Part shown: positions 6,954 through 15,225 of the stretch, one piece after another
Numbering within the stretch: the stretch's first letter is position 1
How the letters are laid out: each line of letters opens with the position of its first letter
From: JALVDI01 sp039186435
Lineage (GTDB): Bacteria; Myxococcota_A; Polyangia; Polyangiales; Houyiibacteriaceae
Reading direction: 5' to 3'
NCBI GenBank assembly: GCA_039186435.1
Contig: JBCDAA010000091.1
Span: 1-24,794 of the forward strand
DNA length: 24,794 nt
The notes under the pieces: generated by a model
Databases searched by the model: none
What the model saw: the letters and a program-made list of their open reading frames with translations, nothing else
Told to the model about the DNA's origin: nothing
Position numbers and translations under genes: made by a program

Positions 6954-7697
6954 ATGAAACGATTTGAAGGCAAGCGTGCGCTCATCACGGGCGGAACCGG
7001 CGGCATCGGCTGGGCGACGGCGAAGCGTCTCGCGGACGAGGGCGCCAAGGTCCTCATCACCGGGCGGAATCCTGAGCGTCTCGCGCAGGCGAAGTCGGAG
7101 CTCGGCGTGCTCGCGATCGCAAACGACGCGGGCGATGCAGGTGCGGCGGACGCCCTGCGGGATGCGGTCAAGGAGCATCTCGGCAAGGTGGATGCGGTCT
7201 TCTTCAACGCGGGGTTTGGTCGTTTCTTTCCGATCGGTGACGTCACGAGCGAAGAGTTTGCGGCGCAGTTCAACGTGAACGTTCGCGGTCCGCTCTTGCA
7301 CGCCAAGGCTCTCGCGAACCTGATTGAAGACAACGGCGCAATTCTACTCAACACGTCTGTGGCGCAGAACATGGGTATGGCCGGCGCGTCGATCTACGCG
7401 TCGACGAAAGGTGCGCTCCGCACGATGACTCGCGTTCTTGCGCGAGAGTTTGCGGACCGAAAGATCCGCGTCAATGCCATCAGCCCTGGCCCGATCGAGA
7501 CGGGCTTTTTCTCCGCGTCCAACGTGCCACCGGAAGCCGCAGAACAGATGGCCGCTGGTATTGTTGCGCAGGTTCCCCTCGCGCGCTTCGGGAAGGCGTC
7601 CGAGGTTGCGGCGGGGGCGGCGTTCCTGCTCAGCAGCGACGCGAGCTACGTGACAGGCACCGAACTCGTCGTCGACGGAGGAATGACCGAACTCTAG
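6954..7697 (+). CDS. Short-chain dehydrogenase/reductase (SDR) family oxidoreductase
   Basis: This is a 247-aa classical SDR. The cofactor motif TGGTGGIG lies at residues 12-19 and an NAG motif (FFNAGFG) in the middle. The catalytic residues are Ser135 (NTSVAQ), Tyr148 and Lys152 (YASTK), followed by NAISPGPIETGF and a C-terminal VTGTELVVDGGM. Classical SDRs reduce or oxidise alcohol/ketone groups with NAD(P)(H); the substrate cannot be told. TGRNPERL after the second strand slightly favours NADP(H). The ATG at 6954 follows an excellent AGGAGG ribosome binding site. Its position behind a TetR gene with a shared operator suggests an inducible detoxification or modification function. Confidence 0.93.
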   Translation: MKRFEGKRALITGGTGGIGWATAKRLADEGAKVLITGRNPERLAQAKSELGVLAIANDAGDAGAADALRDAVKEHLGKVDAVFFNAGFGRFFPIGDVTSEEFAAQFNVNVRGPLLHAKALANLIEDNGAILLNTSVAQNMGMAGASIYASTKGALRTMTRVLAREFADRKIRVNAISPGPIETGFFSASNVPPEAAEQMAAGIVAQVPLARFGKASEVAAGAAFLLSSDASYVTGTELVVDGGMTEL

Positions 7698-7760
7698 ACG
7701 CGCACTCGGTCACTGCACTTTTTCGGAAACCAAAACCGCGCATGGCACGTCCTACCCTTC

Positions 7761-8501
7761 ATGGCGCGATGGGTAGGGCTGCTCTGCGCGGTTTTTACTG
7801 TGCTTTTGGAGACGCAGGCCTCCGCTCTCTCGCCCTGTCGGGGCATTCGCTGCTCTGGCCATGGCGTCTGCATCCCGGAAATGGAGCGGGCCTACTGCTT
7901 TTGCGACGAGGGCTACGCGGCGGTGGGGCATACGTGCCGCCGCGCGGAGTCTGTCTCTCGGCGCGACGATGCGGGTTTCGACATCGCGCGGATCGCCAAA
8001 GCCGAAGTGGGCCGGCAGCTTCCCGAGGTCGGCCGCTACCACCGGACCTATCCCGGCCGCCTTGCGCGCTACGTTCCGCCGGACGGCCTTTGGTGCAGCG
8101 ACTTCGTGTCGTGGGCCTACCGGGCTGCCGGCGCGCCGCTGACCGGTGGCTATCAAGGCGGCTGGCTCGTCACCAACAACCAGGCAATGCGCCGATGGTT
8201 TGAGCGCCGAAGTCTGTGGATCGACAAGCGCTCGCGCCTCTTCGCGAACTTCACGCCGCAGCCGGGTGACTACGTGCGCATCGTCGGAAATCGCTGGGGA
8301 CACAGCGCGATCGTGGAGCGCGTCGACGGAAACGACCTGCACCTGGTCGAAGGCAACGCCGGTCGCCGGGTGCGCGCCGTTCGCTACCGCGACTTTCGCC
8401 ATCACGAGCGTATCGACGGTTTCGGCATCGCGTCCTACACGCAGCGACGGCGCTGGCACGCGGCCCTTCCGCTTCGCTGGCTCTTCTGGGGACAGCGCTA
8501 G
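7761..8501 (+). CDS. Secreted EGF-like domain plus CHAP/NlpC-type amidase protein
   Basis: The 246-aa product opens with a signal peptide (ARWVGLLCAVFTVLLETQAS, likely cut after QASA). A single EGF-like module (about residues 25-60) follows, with cysteine order C-x4-C-x5-C-x8-C-x-C-x10-C. The remainder resembles a CHAP or related papain-fold amidase: the likely catalytic Cys112 in LWCSDFVSWAYRAAG and His181 in RWGHSAIVERVDGNDLHLVE. CHAP enzymes cleave peptide or amide bonds in peptidoglycan. The EGF module may mediate binding to a surface. No ribosome binding site is evident before the ATG at 7761. It lies 42 bp before an L,D-transpeptidase gene, pointing to cell-wall work outside the membrane. 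The exact enzyme family is not certain. Confidence 0.78.
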   Translation: MARWVGLLCAVFTVLLETQASALSPCRGIRCSGHGVCIPEMERAYCFCDEGYAAVGHTCRRAESVSRRDDAGFDIARIAKAEVGRQLPEVGRYHRTYPGRLARYVPPDGLWCSDFVSWAYRAAGAPLTGGYQGGWLVTNNQAMRRWFERRSLWIDKRSRLFANFTPQPGDYVRIVGNRWGHSAIVERVDGNDLHLVEGNAGRRVRAVRYRDFRHHERIDGFGIASYTQRRRWHAALPLRWLFWGQR

Positions 8502-8543
8502 AAATAGCCACCCGTGCGTTGACCTCTCTATACTGCCTCGGCA

Positions 8544-9758
8544 GTGAAGTTTGGCATCGCCATCGCGGTGGTCCTGGTGGCCGCTGTTGCCCTCGCGCAG
8601 TTTCAGGAGCTGCCGCCGCCTCCCACGGGTACGCAGAGCGTGGTGGTGATTCACGGCGATGCTCCCGTGTTTCTTGCTCCGCGACGAGGTGCGACGCGGC
8701 GCGGGACGCTGGCTCGCGGAGCACGTTTTCCTCTCCTGCGACGCGTTGCCGGCACCGGGTGTTCGACCCGCAGCTGGGCGGAGATCGAACCGGGGGTCTT
8801 CGTCTGCGAAGGGGACGTTCGCCCTTCGCCGCTGCCTCCGTCGACGCGTGCCTACCCCGTGATGGAGGGCCGCGATCTTCTTCCTCACGACTACGGCTTT
8901 GTCGCAACGGACGGGACGCGCGCCTACGCGCACCCGAGCGACTATTTCGCGGACCAGTACATGGAGGCCCTCGGCGAAGGCTTCGGCGTGATCCTCACGG
9001 GCCACACGGTTTTCGACGGAGTGCCCTTTCTTCGAACGCGGCGCCGCATGTGGATCGAAGCGGGCGAAGTTCGCCGCGCGCGGGGGAGCGAGTTTTCTGG
9101 CGTTGCGCTCGAGGGACCCCTCGACGTTGGCTTTGTGAAGACACGAAGCGCGCGGGTTCACCAGCGACGCGGAGGTCGGGTGATTCGTCAGGCCGGAAGG
9201 CGTACGGTGGTGCACGTCGCGCAGATCGACCGCGGCTGGGCGGAGCTCAAAAACGGCGAGTGGATGCGGGCGCGAGATCTTGCGATCGCGCAGCCGGCGC
9301 CTGTCCCCGACGGCGTTCCGGAAGGCGGCACGTGGATCGACGTGGATGTGCGGCGCCAGGTGCTCGTGGCCTACCGCGGGGAGACGCCCGTGTACGCGAC
9401 GCTGGTGAGCACCGGAAAGCGCCGACGAACGCACGAAACCCCGCCGGGGCTCCATCGGATTTGGGTGAAGCTCGCCTTCAGCGACATGGACAACCTCGAG
9501 CGCGAGGATCTCGAGACGAACTACGCGATCGAGCGGGTGCCCTGGGTGCAGTATTTCGAGGGGTCCAACGGGCTTCACGCGGCGTTTTGGCACGACGATT
9601 TTGGCCGCCGGAAGAGCCACGGCTGCGTCAACCTCTCGCCACAGGACGCGCGGGCCCTCTACGAGTTCAGCGAGCCGGCGATGCCGCCGGGGTGGACGGC
9701 GATCTTTCCGCGGGACACCGACGAGGACGAGCCCGCTACCTACGTGTGGGTGCATTGA
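8544..9758 (+). CDS. Exported L,D-transpeptidase (YkuD domain)
   Basis: The 404-aa protein has a signal peptide (KFGIAIAVVLVAAVALAQ) and a long N-terminal region of unrecognised, possibly SH3-like, segments. A C-terminal YkuD domain follows (about 260-400). It shows IDVDVRRQVLVAYRG, TPPGLHRIWVK and the catalytic signature HAAFWHDDFGRRKSHGCVNL with Cys361. YkuD enzymes make 3-3 cross-links in peptidoglycan or attach proteins to it, after processing tetrapeptide stems. The start is a GTG at 8544; a TATACT at 8529-8534 resembles a -10 box, but no convincing -35 accompanies it. A second long frame over the same DNA is Arg/Ser-rich and is a shadow. The neighbouring EGF/CHAP and dapF genes fit a wall-metabolism cluster. 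Confidence 0.92.
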   Translation: MKFGIAIAVVLVAAVALAQFQELPPPPTGTQSVVVIHGDAPVFLAPRRGATRRGTLARGARFPLLRRVAGTGCSTRSWAEIEPGVFVCEGDVRPSPLPPSTRAYPVMEGRDLLPHDYGFVATDGTRAYAHPSDYFADQYMEALGEGFGVILTGHTVFDGVPFLRTRRRMWIEAGEVRRARGSEFSGVALEGPLDVGFVKTRSARVHQRRGGRVIRQAGRRTVVHVAQIDRGWAELKNGEWMRARDLAIAQPAPVPDGVPEGGTWIDVDVRRQVLVAYRGETPVYATLVSTGKRRRTHETPPGLHRIWVKLAFSDMDNLEREDLETNYAIERVPWVQYFEGSNGLHAAFWHDDFGRRKSHGCVNLSPQDARALYEFSEPAMPPGWTAIFPRDTDEDEPATYVWVH

Positions 9759-9805
9759 CGGACCCTCGTTGACCTCGCTTGCGTGTACGCTACGGACAGA
9801 TCGAA

Positions 9806-10576
9806 ATGAGGTTCGCGAAGTACGAAGGCCTGGGGAACGACTTTATCGTTGTGCAGGCGGCGGTGGACGCGGCACAGGCGCGAGCGCTTTGCGATCGACA
9901 TCGCGGTGTGGGCGCCGACGGCGTGCTCATCGTCGATCCGAGCGAGCGCTCGATGCGCGTGATCAACGCGGACGGTTCGGTACCCGAGATGTGCGGCAAC
10001 GGACTTCGCTGCGTAGTGTGGCATCTCGAGCGCACGGGTGCAGCAAGCGGCGAGCTGGTCATGCAAACGGACGCGGGCCCGCATCGCTGCTGGATTCATG
10101 GGCCGGGCGACATCGAAGTCGAAATGCGCGGCGCCGTCTTCGAGCCTGCGTCGGTTCCGGTGCAGGCCGCCGCGCCGATGATCGACGCCCCCTTTCTCGA
10201 CGATGTCCGTCTGACTGCGGTGAGCATGGGCAACCCGCATGCAGTGACCTTTGACGCCGTTTCGGAGGCGACGGAATTCGCGAAGCGAGTCCAGGGCGAC
10301 GCGCGCTTTCCGGAGGGCGTGAACGTTGGCTTTGGCGCGTCGATCGACGGAGGCTTTTCGCTGCGCGTCTACGAGCGCGGCGTCGGCTGGACCGAGGCCT
10401 GCGGGACAGGGGCTTGCGCGGCGGCTGCAGCGGCGGTGGCGACAGATCGCGCGTCGAAGGACACGCCGATTGCGATCGAGCTGCCAGGCGGTCGCCTCAC
10501 GATTGTGGTGCAGGACGGCGCAGTTCGGATGCGCGGGCCGGCTCGGCACGTCTTCGACGGGGAAACAAGTTTGTGA
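9806..10576 (+). CDS. dapF: Diaminopimelate epimerase
   Basis: DapF converts LL- to meso-diaminopimelate, the precursor of lysine and of the peptidoglycan cross-linking residue. The 256-aa product begins MRFAKYEGLGNDFIVV, the standard family N-terminus. It has both catalytic cysteines: Cys63 in EMCGNGLRC and Cys199 in EACGTGACA, plus the DRHRGVGADGVL and MGNPHAVTF signatures. The frame is open nine codons further upstream, but homology fixes the ATG at 9806. A TTGACC (9769-9774) and a weak TACGGA (9791-9796) may form a promoter. The stop overlaps the GTG of the next gene, so translation of the signalling protein is likely coupled to dapF. Confidence 0.96.
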   Translation: MRFAKYEGLGNDFIVVQAAVDAAQARALCDRHRGVGADGVLIVDPSERSMRVINADGSVPEMCGNGLRCVVWHLERTGAASGELVMQTDAGPHRCWIHGPGDIEVEMRGAVFEPASVPVQAAAPMIDAPFLDDVRLTAVSMGNPHAVTFDAVSEATEFAKRVQGDARFPEGVNVGFGASIDGGFSLRVYERGVGWTEACGTGACAAAAAAVATDRASKDTPIAIELPGGRLTIVVQDGAVRMRGPARHVFDGETSL

Positions 10577-12477
10577 GCATCGTTCGGGCGTTGCGAATCC
10601 TCGTGGTTGCAGCCGATCAAGGCGACGCCGGCTTTGCAGAGCGGGTGCTCGCGGAGCGGGGCGATCGCGTCGACATCGCGCTTCGCGTTCCGGATGCCGT
10701 GGAGCATCTTGCGCGCGGCGACGTCGACGTGGCGCTCGTGTCCCTCTCGCTTCCGCGCGGCGACGGGTTGGCGCTCGTGCATCACCTGCGGGCGCTCTAT
10801 CCCCTCGTCGATGTCATCGTGCTGACCACGCCGCAGGACCTCGAGGAGGCTTCTCATGCGATGGCCCTCGGCGTGTCGCAGACGGTGATGCGGCCGCTGA
10901 CGGGCGACGCGCTTTTGGTGGCGGTGGATCGCGCCCGGGAGCGCCGCATTCTTTTGCAGCAGCGGCACGAGCTCGGCGAAGAAGCGCGCTGGGGACGCGA
11001 GCGAACGGCGACCTATGCGCGCTGCGCGGCGTTTGTTGCCGAGACCGATCAGCGAGTCGTCGCGACGCGCATCCTTCAAACCTGCGCGGAGGAGGTCGAG
11101 CTTGCCGCGGCGGCGATCTACGCACCGCCCTTTCCGGGCGCGCAGACCTACCTTCGCTCCTCGCTGGTCGCTGGGGGCGAGGAGCTTCCGCCCTCCCTCG
11201 ACGAATCGGCGCTCGCGTCGCTCGATCCCACGCAGCCCGTCCAAGAGGACGAGCATATTGTGCGACTGCTCTTTCTTGGCGAACAGGACGTTTCCGCGTG
11301 CGCCGTCCTCGTGCCGGTTGAGCCGATTACCGCGCGTCAGCGGGAGGCGCTCACCGTCGTGACCTCCCTTGGGACCGCCGCGCTCACCGCCGCCCGCAAG
11401 GTCGACGCGATCGCGCGCACAGGCATCAAAGATCCGGATACGAGCGCCTATACGTTTGCCTACTTTGGCGATGTTGCCGGGCGCGAGATCGATCGTGCGG
11501 CCCGTCATGGCCGTCGCTTTGCGCTAATGACCCTCGGCCTGGAAGGCATCGATACGCTTCGCATCAAGGCGGGCCCCGAGCTTCAGCTCACGCTTCGCCG
11601 CATGGTCACCGACGCTGTGCTCGCCGCGGTTCGGGACTCCGATCTTCTCGCGCGCGTCGAAGAGGACGAGTTCTATCTTCTCTTGCCCGAGACCGGATTG
11701 CTCGGTGCACTCGCCGCGCGTCGGCGAATCCTCGCGCGCTTCGATGCCCTTGAGGAAGTTCGCACCATGCTGGCGGACGTAGGGATCGATGGGCGGGAGC
11801 TCGGGCTCGTGTGCGGCATTTCGGTCTACCCCCAGGACGGGGCGGATCTCGGTCGTCTACTGCGCGTTTCACGACGACGTTCCGATCGTTCTCGGGCGGG
11901 CGTCTGGCGGCGGCTTCAGCTGGCCGATGTTCCTTTTTGGGATGCGCTCGATCGCGTGCTCGGTCTCGAGGGTGTCGAGGTGGGGGCAGGCGGGCGCGTA
12001 TCGATCTCCGGCGAGGCGGCGAAGGCGCAGGACGTTCTCTCGCGTCACGTGATGATGCCGCGGAGTGTTCTGTCGAGTCTGGGGGAAGCGTTTACGCGAG
12101 ACGCCGTTCGGCATCGCGTGCCGGGGGTGATCTACTGCGCAGGCGACGACAACGCGGCGACCGCGATGGTGCGCGCGATGGATGTTCCGGATCCGGGTCC
12201 GGTGCGCGCGTGGGTGCTTGAGCCTCTTCGCTCCAAGCTCGGCATCAAGAAGCAGCCGCAGTCTCCGGCGGCGCGGCGTTTGCGCGTTGACGATTCGCGT
12301 TTGCAGGACCGCGTGCTCCTGATGGGTCTCACCGAGCTCGGCGGTTATGTCGTGACCGGGCGAACGCGTGGCGACTCGATGCTCGCGTATCACGCGTCGG
12401 ATCTTGATCTGGTGGATGGACTCGTGACCGCGCTTCAGCGCACCTATCACCTTCAGCCGGAAGTGGGCATGAAGTGA
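10573..12477 (+). CDS. Pseudo-receiver / GAF-like / degenerate GGDEF signalling protein
   Basis: The 634-aa protein has a receiver fold at about residues 1-125, but the acidic pocket reads VVAADQ rather than VVDDD. The phosphoacceptor Asp is replaced by Ser57 (LVSLSLPRGDG), and the conserved Lys-Pro is Arg-Pro (VMRPL). A GAF-like stretch follows (about 145-285). Next is a GGDEF-like domain (about 290-420) whose signature is VEEDEF (near 362-367), so the two glycines needed to hold GTP are lost. About 200 C-terminal residues match nothing I know. I infer a protein that cannot be phosphorylated in the usual way or make c-di-GMP, and that acts through protein contacts or ligand sensing. The GTG at 10573 overlaps the dapF stop (GTGA). 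Confidence 0.82.
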   Translation: MSIVRALRILVVAADQGDAGFAERVLAERGDRVDIALRVPDAVEHLARGDVDVALVSLSLPRGDGLALVHHLRALYPLVDVIVLTTPQDLEEASHAMALGVSQTVMRPLTGDALLVAVDRARERRILLQQRHELGEEARWGRERTATYARCAAFVAETDQRVVATRILQTCAEEVELAAAAIYAPPFPGAQTYLRSSLVAGGEELPPSLDESALASLDPTQPVQEDEHIVRLLFLGEQDVSACAVLVPVEPITARQREALTVVTSLGTAALTAARKVDAIARTGIKDPDTSAYTFAYFGDVAGREIDRAARHGRRFALMTLGLEGIDTLRIKAGPELQLTLRRMVTDAVLAAVRDSDLLARVEEDEFYLLLPETGLLGALAARRRILARFDALEEVRTMLADVGIDGRELGLVCGISVYPQDGADLGRLLRVSRRRSDRSRAGVWRRLQLADVPFWDALDRVLGLEGVEVGAGGRVSISGEAAKAQDVLSRHVMMPRSVLSSLGEAFTRDAVRHRVPGVIYCAGDDNAATAMVRAMDVPDPGPVRAWVLEPLRSKLGIKKQPQSPAARRLRVDDSRLQDRVLLMGLTELGGYVVTGRTRGDSMLAYHASDLDLVDGLVTALQRTYHLQPEVGMK

Positions 12478-13865
12478 CGGTGCGTTCGGACGAACCCGGC
12501 CGCGTGCTGGTGGTCGACGAGGACTACGACACCCTCGACGTGCTCGCGCGCACGTTACGAATGATGGGCGCGCGCGTGTCACTTGCGACCGACGGGCAGA
12601 GCGGCCTGAAGCATGCCGTCGATATGGCGGCGGAAGTTGTGCTCGTCGATCGCGACGTTCGCGTCTTCGACATTCGCACCTTTCTTGATGTGCTGACGGA
12701 CAACCCGCGCACTGCGGACGCGCACGTGTTTGTTCTTGGCCGCGATGATCCTTCCGAGCTTGCGGCGCTTCACGGTCGCGCGGAGCCGATCGTTAAGCCC
12801 TTTCACGCAGAGGAAGTCGCCGCGCGTGTGATGGAAGTGATCCGCGCGCGTCGCGAGCCCCCGAAAGGGCCCGAGCTCGAGGGCGACCTCCAGCAGGTGG
12901 CGCTCTTTGACCTCCTTCAGGTCTTTGCGGCGAACCAGCGAACCGGGCAGCTCGTGGTGGAGTCGGCGACGCTTCGCGGTGAGGTTTGGGTGGTTGACGG
13001 CCGCGTGGTGGATGCCTCGTCCGGCCTCGTTTCCGGGGAAAAGGCGCTCTTTCGTGTGCTCGCCTTAAACCAGGGCCAGTTCGTCTTTCATCCAGATCGG
13101 CGTCCGCTTCGGCAACGAATCGATGCGCCGACGGAGCACCTTTTGATGGAGGCGGTGCGGCACGTCGACGAGCGCGCGGAGCTCGCTCGAGGTCTTCCGG
13201 CCGCTGGGAGTCCCCTTCGTCTCGCGTTTCAGCCCGATGAAAAGGCGACCGAGGATCTCCGTCTGCCCGAGGTGGTGCGCGATGTTCTCGGTCACCTCGA
13301 CGAGGCGCGCACGGTCAGCGAGCTCCTCGATCTCGCTTCGGCGCACGATCTGGACGTGCTGCGCGTCCTTCGACGCCTGGTGGAGCTCGAGGCGCTGCGA
13401 AGCAACGATGCCGCGGGTCAGGTTCGGCTTTGTGCGGACGAGGAGGTTCCTCTCTTTCGAGCGGCCGCGCACCGGCTCCGTCGCCCTGGCGTTGAGGGAC
13501 CCGTTCGTCTTGGCGTCGCGGGAAGCGCCAAAGCCGTGCGTCATTTTGGACGCGCCCTCGGCGGCATCGAGGAGTTCGTCGTTGCGACCAAGCCCCCGGT
13601 CGCGATCGGGAGCGGCGTTTTCGGACCTCTCGGCCACCTCGCGCTCGGCGGAACGGACCTCGAGCTCTTTGCGCTCCCCACGGATGAGGACCTCCGCCCC
13701 TGGTGGGGCGCGTTCCTGGCCGCGTCCCGGGTGGTGCTCGTGTTGGGCGAAGACGTCGAACATGAAGACCTCCGCGTCGCCTATGCCGGCGACGAGTTCC
13801 AGCGCCCGCAAAACGCCGCCGAAGCCCTCCGCGAAGCCATCGGCCCCACCCGCCGCCACGGCTAG
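12474..13865 (+). CDS. Response regulator receiver - DUF4388 protein with a degenerate GTPase-like C-terminus
   Basis: The 463-aa protein has an apparently phosphorylatable receiver (about residues 8-125): acidic pocket Asp15/Asp17 in VVDEDYD, phosphoacceptor Asp59 in VLVDRDV and Lys in VKPF. A DUF4388 (PatA N-terminal type) domain follows, beginning LEGDLQQVALFDLLQVF and ending near FVFHPD (about 134-220). The last 115 residues resemble a small Ras/MglA-like GTPase in layout: a P-loop-like GVAGSAKAVRHFGRAL, then LGHLALGGTDLELFALPTDE where DTPGQE would stand. But GK(S/T) and DxxG are absent, so GTP binding is unlikely. The GTG at 12474 overlaps the preceding stop by four bases. A scaffold or output role in polarity or motility is possible but unproven. 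Confidence 0.85.
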   Translation: MTVRSDEPGRVLVVDEDYDTLDVLARTLRMMGARVSLATDGQSGLKHAVDMAAEVVLVDRDVRVFDIRTFLDVLTDNPRTADAHVFVLGRDDPSELAALHGRAEPIVKPFHAEEVAARVMEVIRARREPPKGPELEGDLQQVALFDLLQVFAANQRTGQLVVESATLRGEVWVVDGRVVDASSGLVSGEKALFRVLALNQGQFVFHPDRRPLRQRIDAPTEHLLMEAVRHVDERAELARGLPAAGSPLRLAFQPDEKATEDLRLPEVVRDVLGHLDEARTVSELLDLASAHDLDVLRVLRRLVELEALRSNDAAGQVRLCADEEVPLFRAAAHRLRRPGVEGPVRLGVAGSAKAVRHFGRALGGIEEFVVATKPPVAIGSGVFGPLGHLALGGTDLELFALPTDEDLRPWWGAFLAASRVVLVLGEDVEHEDLRVAYAGDEFQRPQNAAEALREAIGPTRRHG

Positions 13866-13892
13866 CCCTTCGCGCTCAGCGAAACCGACCAC

Positions 13893-13917
13893 CGAGCGCG
13901 CCGAGCGGGCCGAGCGG
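13893..13917. repeat. 9-bp short tandem repeat
   Basis: CGAGCGCGC, CGAGCGGGC and CGAGCGG follow each other directly, 2.8 units of a 9-bp repeat. It lies 7 bp outside the left 22-bp repeat of the transposase island, just as a 7-bp tandem repeat lies outside the right-hand copy. Confidence 0.7.
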
Positions 13918-13977
13918 AATACAAATACCAACCAATTAATTTGACTTTCGCCAAGTAGACACGCACGATTGCGAACC

Positions 13978-14922
13978 ATGCGAAGATCCGAACAAATCGA
14001 TCTCACGTCGACGCGCTACTACCACTGCATGTCGCGATGTGTACGGCGCGCATTCTTGTGCGGAGAAGACCCAGTAACCGGTGGAAGCTTCTCTCATCGT
14101 CGAGAGTGGGTCCGCGATCGACTGCACTTCTTGGCAGACATCTTCGCGATCGACATCTGCGCCTACGCGGTGATGAGCAACCACTTGCACGTGGTCCTCC
14201 ACGTTGACGAAAAACGCGCGGACGACTGGTCCGACGCGGAAGTCGTTCGTCGATATTCGCGCCTCTACGGGATCGCCAAGGCCCAACTTCGCGAGGCCAG
14301 AACCGAACACGCAAAACGAAAACTACGCCTCGCTTGGCGCGAGCGCCTCACGGACATTTCGTGGATGATGCGTGCCCTAAACGAGTACATCGCGCGCCGG
14401 GCGAATCGCGAAGACGAGGTGACGGGGCGTTTCTGGGAAGGACGATTTCGCTCGCAGCCGCTTCTTGATGAGGAGGGGCTTCTTGCGTGTATGGCCTACG
14501 TCGACCTAAACCCGGTCCGCGCGGGGCTCGCGGAATCGATCGACGAGTCTGCGTTTACGTCGATCGAGGAGCGCTTGGTGGATGTCGCGGAGAAGCGTCG
14601 GAAGAAGAGAAAACTCTCACGAGCTGCAGGATTGGCTGCCTTCTCAGACCAGGAAGAAAACGCGCCGATTCCAGTTGGCTTTGCGGATTACGTGGCTCTG
14701 GTGGAATGGACGGGACGCGCAGTGCTGGACGGGAAAGGGGCGCTGGACGCGGACGCTCCAGGGCTCCTCGAGCGGGTCAACGTCGCAGCTTGGCTCGAGG
14801 CCGTCGTGGAGAGTCAAATCGCATCGGCGGCGTGGTTGGGGTCGCCAGAGCGGTTGGCCGAATCTGCAGAGAGTCGCGGCAGACGCTGGTGTCGAGGTAT
14901 TCGATTGGCGCGGCTTCGTTAG
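13978..14922 (+). CDS. REP-associated tyrosine (Y1, HUH) transposase
   Basis: The 314-aa product has the Y1_Tnp/RAYT hallmarks. The N-terminus is RYYHCMSRCVRRAFLCGED, the HUH metal motif is His69-Leu-His71 in MSNHLHVVLH, and the likely nucleophile is Tyr174 in CMAYVDLNPVRAG. Between them sits GRFWEGRFRSQPLLDEEGLL, typical of the longer RAYT group. These enzymes nick single-stranded DNA at REP-like sequences through a 5'-phosphotyrosine link; many are single-copy and domesticated. All catalytic residues are present and the frame is intact, so it may be active. The C-terminal 100 residues are poorly conserved. ATG 13978 is preferred over a TTG at 13969. Confidence 0.9.
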   Translation: MRRSEQIDLTSTRYYHCMSRCVRRAFLCGEDPVTGGSFSHRREWVRDRLHFLADIFAIDICAYAVMSNHLHVVLHVDEKRADDWSDAEVVRRYSRLYGIAKAQLREARTEHAKRKLRLAWRERLTDISWMMRALNEYIARRANREDEVTGRFWEGRFRSQPLLDEEGLLACMAYVDLNPVRAGLAESIDESAFTSIEERLVDVAEKRRKKRKLSRAAGLAAFSDQEENAPIPVGFADYVALVEWTGRAVLDGKGALDADAPGLLERVNVAAWLEAVVESQIASAAWLGSPERLAESAESRGRRWCRGIRLARLR

Positions 14923-15200
14923 GATCCGCCGCTCTCCATGGGGATGTGCCTGGTTGGCGAATGGGCGTATTTGGAAGTACGCCCTGTCTGTCTAGGCGGG
15001 TCAACGTGCTCATTCGATGTCGTATTGCGACTAGCTTTTGTTGAGCTTTCAGTTCGACGCTTGTCGACGCTTGAACGGGGCTCCAGCGGACACTGCGCTA
15101 ATCGCTTCAACGTTGACCAGTTGGAGTTGGCACGTGTGCGCACAGATGTGTGGCCTTTGTTGAATTCGACGTTGGGCGCAGGCCGTACCGGCGACAAGTT

Positions 15201-15225
15201 CGAGTCCCGTTTGCGCTGGGACTCG
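15201..15225. repeat. Perfect 8-bp hairpin downstream of the transposase
   Basis: CGAGTCCC (15201-15208) and GGGACTCG (15218-15225) pair perfectly around a 9-nt loop. Without a T-tract it is not a standard terminator. HUH transposases recognise hairpins near the ends of their elements, so this is a candidate recognition hairpin 68 bp inside the right-hand repeat. The structure is clear; the function is guessed. Confidence 0.5.

Noticed and set aside
8518..8534. TTGACC and TATACT as a promoter for the L,D-transpeptidase
   Set aside because: Only 4 bp separate the boxes, far from the 16-18 needed; TATACT alone lacks a -35.
7752..9755. 667-aa minus-strand frame opposite the EGF/CHAP and transpeptidase genes
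   Set aside because: His/Arg-rich with no motifs; two well-supported genes lie on the other strand.
8519..9772. 417-aa frame covering the L,D-transpeptidase
   Set aside because: Same DNA in another frame; Arg/Ser-rich with no domain, while the chosen frame has the full YkuD signature.
13867..13883. Terminator hairpin after the DUF4388 gene
   Set aside because: TTCGC/GCGAA gives only a 5-bp stem with no T-tract.
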